From Epiperipatus broadwayi (taxonomy: Eukaryota > Onychophora > Udeonychophora > Euonychophora > Peripatidae): a stretch of 64,000 nt of DNA. This document shows positions 57,176 to 64,000 of this stretch, in pieces (the first letter of the stretch is position 1; each line of letters starts with the position of its first letter). Where the stretch lies: positions 9,324,876-9,388,875 of the forward strand of contig JAQFVV010000030.1 of assembly GCA_028023455.1 (NCBI GenBank). Reading direction: 5' to 3'. The notes under the pieces are model-generated. The model was given only the letters and a program-made list of their open reading frames with translations. It had not been told where the DNA came from and did not search any database. The translations under genes were made by a program, and so were the position numbers.

Positions 57176-57668
57176 AAAAAAAAACTACTTCTAACTCTTT
57201 CATAAGTAAAATGAAAATGAGTTATCATGTGGATAGAAATGAACTTTGTTAGAAATTGTAAATTAATTGTTATTTAATAAATTTTTTTTTTGTTGTTACT
57301 AAAAATTAAATTGGTTATCCAGTTGTCCAATTCTGTTTTGTTTTATTGCATCACTCATCAGTTATAGCACTTGTTCATGAGAATCTCTTGCTTTCTGAGC
57401 CCCTACGTCTGGCATAACTTGACCTAGGCCAAAGTCAGGTTGTAGTGAGACGGAACTCTAATGGCGCTTTTGGGAAACCAAACATAGAAATATTTAGATG
57501 TTTCCAGTCTCTATGGTACTACATCCTCTGATGAGCAGAAAATATCATTGTAGGAGGCATTAACATCTGCATTAGGAATGTCAATTGATAGTTCCTTCCT
57601 ACAGCATGCTCATCAGAAAATTGTTACAACTGACGTAATAAAATGGTTGTATGTGCGGTCCGGTTACA

Positions 57669-58714
57669 ATATATATATATACAGATCATTTACTAGTCTG
57701 GGCATCTCAAGAACATAGCTATATTTTCTGCCAATGGAATCAATTTTTTATTTATTTGAAAATGGGCATCAGGGTTATTAACCCACTAAATTGTATTGCA
57801 TCGCATCATATATTTGTAACTAATTATAAAAAGAAGATCGGGATTTAAGTTTTTGGTCAATTAACATTATATTAATTTTCTTTCTGGGGGCTTAACTAAA
57901 CAAGTATATTGGCAAAGGTAACATTAATTAAATCTTACTAACAAAATAAACAACTAAAATTAAGAATGTACAAATGAAAGAATTATATTAATGGTAAATA
58001 TTTTACTATAACAAATTAAAATATTTAAATGATAAATTATTAAATAAAATTGGAAAGAACACCATGCTAAATCCAGGTAATAATATACATCAATTAATAA
58101 ATTCCAAATAGTTCATATTAGAATAATAATAACAGTTAACCAGTAGATTAGAAAAGCAAATATCTCTACTGGTGTTATAGACTTATATTTAACATTAGTT
58201 TGCAAACATTTTTAGTCACAAATCAGGTATGAATAATCTTAGCTTACCAGTAAGTTTTTATAGATTCTTGCAGTATACATGATTCCTTGGGATCCTGAAA
58301 TCATTGAAAGTTAACTGATTTCTTTTATTGACATTTCCATGGCCCTGGTCTGTTTTAAGTCTGTACTCAGAACTTCTTCATTATGAAAGAGGATTCTGCA
58401 ACACTTTGTTCCCATTTCTGCATGAATACTTCTTTACCAGTTGAGTAGTATTCCTGGGCAGATACATTTCACTCCCCAGGACTCTCATAAAAATCCCCAA
58501 CCCCAATAATGAGACAACCAGAAGACCTAGATCAAAGTTGTATTACTCTTTTTATACCTCAATCCAGTTTTGAAGCTTCTGCACATATTATCTTTTGTTT
58601 TTGTTCTCACAGTAAAAGTTACCCTATGCATTCTTTATTAGTTTTCAGCTACAAAGTCTCTTTTTTTTACAAAATATTTCCATCATCTTTAATTAGCATA
58701 GTCTTTTACATGAG
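57669..58714. other. A+T-rich DNA without recognised gene
   Basis: Short (AT)n at 57,669-57,681, then nothing supported; the 75-residue frame at 58,509-58,736 has no known motif. Confidence 0.5.
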
Positions 58715-58733
58715 GAATTTCGGTACTTGTGTA

Positions 58734-58930
58734 TAATTCAACTTGGATGACGGAGTTACTCCTTGAAGGCATATCAGTCTAATCTTGCGATTTTTAAGAT
58801 AAAGTCTCCAAGTGATCTGCGGACACATGTAATCGCTAAAATGTGTCCATAGATCACGTGAACATGGTACGTTAAAAATCGCAAGATTAGACTGATATGC
58901 CTTCAGGGTAATACGTCATCGGTTGAATTA
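58734..58930. repeat. Nested hairpin at the left end of the 1.6-kb element
   Basis: Outer arms 58,734-58,797 and 58,872-58,930 (GGCATATCAGTCTAATCTTG and inverse, TAATTCAAC and inverse). Inner arms GTGATCTGCGGACACAT and ATGTGTCCATAGATCAC at 58,812-58,859. The whole would form one long imperfect stem. Confidence 0.88.
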
Positions 58931-59149
58931 TCCAGGTCACATGCTAAAAAATATTCAAAAATGAAAAATATCTGATGCAAGTCAGGCAAATACTAAAAAA
59001 AAAATGTACATGCATGCATCAAAATATTATTCTCAATTTTAAAATACAGCAGCGCGTAGTGCTGGAATTGGCGGGGGGGGCCTCCGGATGTATATCAGAC
59101 ATTGTATTACTCTCATAGCTGTATGATATAATTCAGAAATTAAAAATAA

Positions 59150-60020
59150 AATTAAAATGTAATTCAATGTAAGTTTGAGAATTGTAGAAATATTAACAAA
59201 TATTTTTTTGTAAATAAGTTTGAGAATTGTAGAAATATTAACAAAAACTTTTAGTAAATTTTAAATAAACAAATAAAACACTTTACCCGAATTAGTGCGT
59301 CCTTGTTATCACATGCATTTGGTAATGGGTAATGTATATTCCAAATTTGTTTTAAAAATTATTGAAAATTATTTGCACACTAAACGTAATTCAATGTAAG
59401 TTTGAGAATTGTAGAAATATTAACAAATATTTTTTGTAAATAAGTTTGAGAATTGTAGAAATATTAACAAAAACTTTTTGTAAATTTTAAATAAACACCT
59501 AAATAAAAAAACGCGATCTAATGCAAATCTGGTATTAATGGCGTCCAGAAAATGCCACACTTTTACATGCATTTGGTAATTTTTAAAACGTACTGCATAT
59601 TGCAAAATTGATTTAAAAAATTATTTCAAATTATTTACACATTAAAAATGTAATGTAGAAATATTAACAAAAGTTTTTGTAAATTTAAAATAAATAAAAC
59701 ACTTTACCTGAATTAATGCAAATCTGGCATTAATGGTGTCCTTGTTATCACATGCATTTGGTATTGTATATTCCAAATTTGTTTTAAAAAATTATTGAAA
59801 ATTATTTACACATTAAACGTAATTCAATGTAAGTTTCAGAATTGTAGAAATATTAACTAAAAATTTTTGTAAATTTAAAATAAACGGATAAATAAAAAAC
59901 ACTTTACCGGAGAATAAATTATTTACACATTAAACATAATTCAATGTAAGTTTGAGAATTGTAGAAATATTAACAAAAAAATTTTTGTAAATTTAAAATA
60001 AACAGATAAATAAAACACCT
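59150..60020 (+). repeat. Long-period tandem repeat inside the 1.6-kb element
   Basis: AATTCAATGTAAGTTTGAGA recurs near 59,161, 59,388, 59,820 (one change) and 59,938, each followed by ATTGTAGAAATATTAACAAA and, in most units, by AAATAAACAnATAAAACACTT and a CACATGCATTTGGTA block. Unit length varies because of internal deletions. Confidence 0.85.
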
Positions 60021-60564
60021 TTACCTGAATTAACAGCTCAAAAAAGTAACTGTGGTGCCGTGGATAGCAAAATTGCAATAGACAGAAAAAATCAAAAAAA
60101 TTTCCCAAACCTCTCCTACGAATTTTAAATCTCTCGGTGAAAAAAAAAATTGACTCTCTGATGGATTAATCACACCAGTCACTTGGTTACCATGACAATG
60201 TTGTCATGCAAAAAATGTCGATGTCTACTGGAAGGGAAATCGGTAAGTCAAAAACGTCATCGGTTGAATTATACACAAGTACTGGAATTTCTTTCTTTTT
60301 GTGTATCTGGATTAATAATCTGCATGTCTTTTTTATCTCCAATTTTAACTTTAATTAAATTAAATAGATAAATAATGTGAAACAAAAATAACTTTCATTG
60401 CAGGTTATCTAAAAATAGATCATACTAACTAAAAAGAGAAAATTAAATTGTGTCTTTTAAAAGGATTTTAAATTTTACTTGTTTTAAAGCTTTTTAATAA
60501 AAAAATTACCAAATGCCAATGCATTCATGAACCATATGTGTTTTAATATGGTTCAATATATATA

Positions 60565-61012
60565 TGACAACAGTGAGAAATATTGTTTACTATCTTTATT
60601 GGTATGTTTAGGTGGTGATTGGTTTCTAAGGTTACATATTATCCCATTTAGCTTTAAGCATTATTTCACTTATTATTTAAATAATACATGAGCAATTTAA
60701 AAGTATTGCAATTTGTAATGTTATAATTGACTATTTATTAGTCTTCATTACATGGACATGTTTATTTCATGTTTAAAGAGGTTTTTATTTAACTTCATTG
60801 TATCAATATTTCATTCTCTGTGGTCAAGTTGCAATCTTTAAGTTTCCATATATATTCATTGGACCATTAGTAAGAGTGGATTTCCCCCTCATAAGTGGAT
60901 TTCCACTCTCTTTGCTATTAAAAAGGTGAGAGGTTGCCTTGACAACAGTGAGAAATATTGATTACTATCTTTATTGGCATGTTTAGGTGGTGACTAGTTT
61001 CTAAGGTTATAT
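60565..61012 (+). repeat. Direct repeat pair flanking a 300-bp segment
   Basis: TGACAACAGTGAGAAATATT and the next 55 bases (through TTTCTAAGGTTA) occur at 60,565-60,637 and 60,941-61,012 with few changes. The spacing is 376 bases. The enclosed segment has no open frame. Possibly one tandem duplication or a very short LTR-like unit. Confidence 0.8.
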
Positions 61013-61164
61013 ATATGTAATAAATTAAGTTTGATGTCTGTATTCATTCCACAATATATGTAATATACAAATCAATATATATATCAAACTATATTAAAAT
61101 TTACACATTATATTATTTTTATTTTTGAACGCCACCTAATAGCCCTAGGAATTATATTATTTTT

Positions 61165-61207
61165 AGAAGTACTTTTGACTAAACATTCTGTAGTCTTTAT
61201 CCAACTA
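61165..61207 (-). ncRNA. Hammerhead-like PLE tail motif (degraded)
   Basis: Minus strand: TTGGATAAAGACTACAGAAT-type core and stem II region followed by TAGTC, AAAAG-TA-CTT and CTAAA. Stem II GACTA/TAGTC is possible with a longer loop (CAGAATGTT). Confidence 0.4.
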
Positions 61208-61261
61208 TATAACATTGAATAATCAAAACGAGACAACCTTCAACAATACCCATAGTTCAAT

Positions 61262-61500
61262 TCAGATTTTCCATAATTCTGTTATCTTAACATTTAATGA
61301 CTGGTGATATATTAACATTTGACGATTTCTTGAAATCAACATAGCCTCTTTTATTTTATGTTTATTATGACAACGTTCAATTTGAATATTTTTCATATTT
61401 TTATAATCAAATTCTAGATCCATATTGATAAGATTTATTATGATCAAATATAGCAGATGATGAAGGTTTATTTACATCCTATTCCAGATTATTTCTTCTT
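61262..61500 (-). pseudogene. PLE GIY-YIG C-terminal fragment, minus arm
   Basis: Frame reads NMDLEFDYKNMKNIQIERCH, NKHKIKEAMLISRNRQMLIY and NVKITELWKI, matching the end of the 23 kb PLE protein (NKHKIKEAMLI, NIKINELWEN). Upstream the FDH segment (61,435-61,450) is out of frame. Confidence 0.85.
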
Positions 61501-61559
61501 TTTTTGAATTCTATTATATAAAAAAGCATATACTCTTTTATTCATCCACAATATCTATA

Positions 61560-61890
61560 TGTGGGTGTGTCTTATAATAGATCGGTGAATCTAAGTGTAC
61601 ATTTGAGAAGAGAATAAAAGAGCATACGCTTTTATATAATAGAATTCAAAAAAAGAAACTCATCTGTAATAGATGTAAATAAACCTTCATCATCTGTTAT
61701 ATTTGATCATAATCTTGCTTTAATATGGATTTAAATTTGATTATAAAAATATGAAAATTATTCAAATTGAACATAGTCATAATAAACATAAAATAAAGAG
61801 GCTATGTTGATTTCAAAAAATCGTCAAATATTAATGTATCGTCAGTCATCAAATGTTAAGATAACAAGAATTATGGAAAATCTGAATTGA
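61560..61890 (+). pseudogene. PLE GIY-YIG fragment, plus arm
   Basis: Readable CGCVL, stops, IGESKCTFEKRIKEHTLLYN (about 61,560-61,645), then FDHN, FKFDYKNMKIIQIEHSHNKH and, after a frameshift (AAAGAGGCT), AMLISKNRQ. It retains the IGES core and EKRIKEH region of the nuclease. Confidence 0.85.
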
Positions 61891-61940
61891 AACTATGGGT
61901 ATTGTTAAGGGTTGTCTTGTTTTGATTATTCAATGTTATA

Positions 61941-61984
61941 TAGTTGATAAAGAATACAAAAATGTTTAGTTGAAAGTACTTCTA
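61941..61984 (+). ncRNA. Hammerhead-like PLE tail motif
   Basis: TATAG, core TTGATAA, a poorly paired stem II, then GAAAG-TA-CTT and CTA. Stem I TAG/CTA, U3-A8 and stem III AG/CU are kept, stem II is eroded. Confidence 0.4.
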
Positions 61985-62078
61985 AAAAATAATATAATTA
62001 TGTAAATTTCACAGTATTTTGATAATAATAAAAAGTCAGATGTCACATGACTTATATATAGCTTGCACTTACAAATAT

Positions 62079-62152
62079 GTGTATATATATATATATATAT
62101 ATATTGATTTGTTTGTATATTACACACACACACATATATATATATATATATT
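62079..62152. repeat. (TA)n-(CA)n-(TA)n microsatellite
   Basis: TA run, then TTGATTTGTTTG, then CACACACACA and a second TA run. Sits about 85 bases outside the PLE palindrome. Confidence 0.9.
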
Positions 62153-64000
62153 TGTTTGTAAATAGATTACCAATATTATCTAATATTCTATACAATATAT
62201 ATGGTGGTACAAACACTATTAGAGATGCAAAAATTACCAAGATTACACATATTATGGTAACCAGGTATAAATGCATCACTAGGCATATAACCTAGCACTA
62301 GATTGAGAAGATTATTTTATGATCATAATGTTTATTTATATATGTGACACAGTCACATAATCTTTTGTAGTGATAATCTTGCATGGGACTCTAATAATTA
62401 TAATAATATATTTCTCTCCAGAGGACCCAATTACCATTAATACTACATATTTAAATTAATAAAAAAGATACACAGGTATGGCTTCCAATAATCTATACCC
62501 TCTTTTTTACTATTGCCTTCTTTTTCAATTCTTTGTTCCTGCTTTCTGAAGTGGCTTGATCAATTTCAAAAGCAAAATACCTGTATAAATTAACTCAATC
62601 TCTTACCAATTTTATAACAATACTATTATTTAACATTTTCATAATCTTCCCTGAGGAAATACGCCATCATTACCCTGTGACTAACAACAGCCCAACATTA
62701 TTGTAGAAAACCTGTCCAAATAGGGGTGAACATCTAGGTGATTTAATAACGAGTGGTCTGTGTAGCACTTCACTCCAAACCTTCTACCTTCAGTAATGTT
62801 AAATAATTTATACTCATCGTTAAATGATAGCATAATTGTTCTGTGTTTGCTTACAACCATCAATTTTACTTTTAACATACACTTTTTCAGTATAAGTGTC
62901 TTGTGACCGAAATTTTAATTGATTTTACCCCCATTGTCTTTCCATGATTGAGCAGTTCACATTTGGGAAAACTAACCTCTACAAATGTATGAATACAACA
63001 AAGATGAAAATAAAAAAAAAATAAAAAAAATGAAAACAATATCCCCCTCAATTTCTAATCATATCAAAAAAACAAATGATGAATACCATACTCTATTGTT
63101 GAAACATTTAATATACATCAACACAATTGATTGAGTCTAGATTAATATAGCACAATTGAGGAAACAGTTTATAATTAGCCTCCCTGGTTGATCAGCAGTT
63201 AAATTTTTACTATGAAACTAAAGTTCATGGGTGATATTAGTTCATAGCTACTGCTGTGAATCTTTTGTTCTCTGGCTCATGAACACATCCTTGACTAGTT
63301 GGCTGGCTTCATGTTTCTGTACATGGAATTCACTTGGGAGATTCCAGGTGCGGTTGGGAGATCGTTATTCCTAGGAGGGAAGTCCTTGATGCTCGCTAGC
63401 TGGAGAACATTTTTATAAGGATGTGTAGTAATAATTTCAATGAAAAAATTTTTTAATCAATAATCCCCCAAAAGAAAACGCACTTTATACGTTTTTTCTC
63501 TTCTCTCTGCACTTTTTAATTAATTTATTTGTGAACAGAATTCACACCTTTTTTGGTTATTTTTAGCCAAATTTTGTCACTTAAATTTCTGTCCTTTTTC
63601 TTTCTTGGAATTTTTAATATAAGAAATAGTTCTTGATTAATTAGCACAATATATAACTGATAGACCCTAACAATATTTTTAATTACAAATCCTTTTTTTA
63701 GCTTGGGTTTCCAACAATAGAGTTTATTATGACCCTCTCTAATCCTCTCCCTCTCTCCCCACTCCAACTGACCTTTTCCCAAGAAACAAAGTTTTTGTTT
63801 TGGGTGAGGGAATTTAATGTTTAGTATCGTCAGATTTATATAACATAGCAAACTTGAAACAATTATGTTATTTTTTTTGTTGGTCTTTTTATGTTTTTTT
63901 TGCTTTCCATTCCATTATATAAATTTCATATTAATCTTATAACTTGAATTTGATATCATACTAAATTTGATTTTTTAAAAATAAATAATTTAATTAAGTT
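62153..64000. other. A+T-rich DNA without recognised gene
   Basis: Longest frame is 108 residues on the minus strand (63,525-63,851), basic and without a recognisable domain. A slightly G+C-richer patch at 63,290-63,420 has no open frame. No supported gene. Confidence 0.5.

Larger units (their letters stand above)
52447..57668 (-). mobile_element. 5.2-kb element with terminal inverted repeats, unclassified
   Basis: The ends TGTAACCGGACCGC (52,447-52,460) and GCGGTCCGGTTACA (57,655-57,668) are a perfect 14-bp inverted pair, each flanked outside by ATAT repeat. Inside lie a minus-strand coiled-coil/disordered coding unit (53,099-54,749), a three-unit repeat containing TIR-like TGTAACCGGA (54,955-55,123), several minisatellite blocks (55,980-57,170), and two internal inverted pairs (52,465-52,575 with 55,437-55,545; 55,150-55,435 with 56,870-57,290). 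No transposase, RT or integrase was recognised. A non-autonomous or rearranged DNA transposon is the simplest reading; TG...CA ends leave open a rearranged LTR element. Confidence 0.65.
58715..60290. mobile_element. 1.6-kb inverted-repeat element, non-coding
   Basis: GAATTTCGGTACTTGTGTAT plus AATTCAAC...GATGACG (58,715-58,752) is inverted as CGTCATCGGTTGAATTATAC and ACAAGTACTGGAATTTC (60,254-60,291). The left end carries an additional long hairpin (58,734-58,930). The interior is a tandem repeat region (59,150-60,020). No transposase frame. Probably a non-autonomous DNA transposon or foldback element. Confidence 0.7.
61150..61996. mobile_element. PLE palindrome (family P1)
   Basis: Minus arm 61,150-61,550 and plus arm about 61,558-61,996 are inverted; the outer ends TTTTTAGAAGTACTTTTGACTA-like and AGTTGAAAGTACTTCTAAAA mirror each other. 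Both arms contain the C-terminal half of the GIY-YIG protein and the P1 tail. The plus arm extends a little further into the GIY-YIG motif. Divergence between arms is moderate, with several indels. Confidence 0.85.

Noticed and set aside
52447-57668. Ty3-type LTR retrotransposon with TGTAAC...GTTACA LTRs
   Set aside because: TG...CA ends fit, but no direct long terminal repeat, primer-binding site, protease, RT or integrase was found; the repeats inside are inverted.
62052-62295. Overlapping frames on both strands rich in IYIY
   Set aside because: Translation of TA/CA microsatellites.
63290-63420. G+C-richer patch as a possible exon
   Set aside because: No open frame of useful length and no recognisable peptide on either strand.

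Overview
This is a very A+T-rich (well under 30% G+C by eye) eukaryotic, almost certainly animal, intergenic or large-intron window. I find no intact host gene, no conventional tRNA or rRNA gene and no CRISPR array. Nearly all interpretable sequence is decayed transposable elements: two tandem copies of a non-LTR retrotransposon, RTE-type and L1/Tx1-type LINE remnants, several Penelope-like elements (PLEs, reverse transcriptase plus GIY-YIG nuclease), an integrase-type DNA transposon remnant, tRNA-Gly-like repeats, foldback repeats and many (TA)n tracts. The mix of RTE, L1/Tx1 and GIY-YIG PLEs points to an invertebrate. The first LINE resembles, from memory, a family common in ticks and other arachnids, and the low G+C would suit an arachnid such as a scorpion. 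That assignment is weak inference.

Layout: 1.9-4.9 kb, two head-to-tail LINE copies; 5-9 kb, mostly unique A+T-rich DNA with dispersed repeats; 9.2-9.6 kb, tRNA-Gly-like repeat next to a foldback repeat; 11.06-12.37 kb, integrase-type transposon remnant; 13.1-16.7 kb, PLE with an inverted second copy; 18.8 kb, isolated G+C-rich hairpin; 22.0-24.6 kb, two PLE palindromes including the best-preserved PLE protein; 24.9, 29.6 and 30.3-32.2 kb, three RTE copies; 32.3-35.04 kb, a 2.7 kb PLE palindrome of a second family; 37.8-38.8 kb, foldback repeat and two tRNA-Gly-like copies; 39.8 kb, short palindrome with a ribozyme-like motif; 40.3-44.6 kb, L1/Tx1-like LINE remnant; 45.1 kb, long (AAT)n; 45.6-47.0 kb, PLE-derived palindromes; 52.45-57.67 kb, a complex element with terminal inverted repeats that encodes a coiled-coil/disordered protein; 58.7-60.3 kb, another inverted-repeat element with internal tandem repeats; 61.15-62.0 kb, a further PLE palindrome; the remainder is featureless.

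The most interesting signal concerns the PLEs. At least five separate PLE loci are head-to-head palindromes whose arms run outward to the 3' tail. Immediately 3' of the coding region each tail carries a short motif that folds like a minimal type I hammerhead ribozyme. Between copies stem I, stem II, the two-base-pair stem III and the 3-8 core pair appear to co-vary. Hammerhead motifs in PLEs are known in the literature; the particular U3-A8 and A15.1-G15.2/C16.2-U16.1 variant and its doubling in palindromes deserve testing. Nothing here looks like a functional multi-gene system; the window is best read as a record of retroelement insertion and rearrangement at TA-rich sites.
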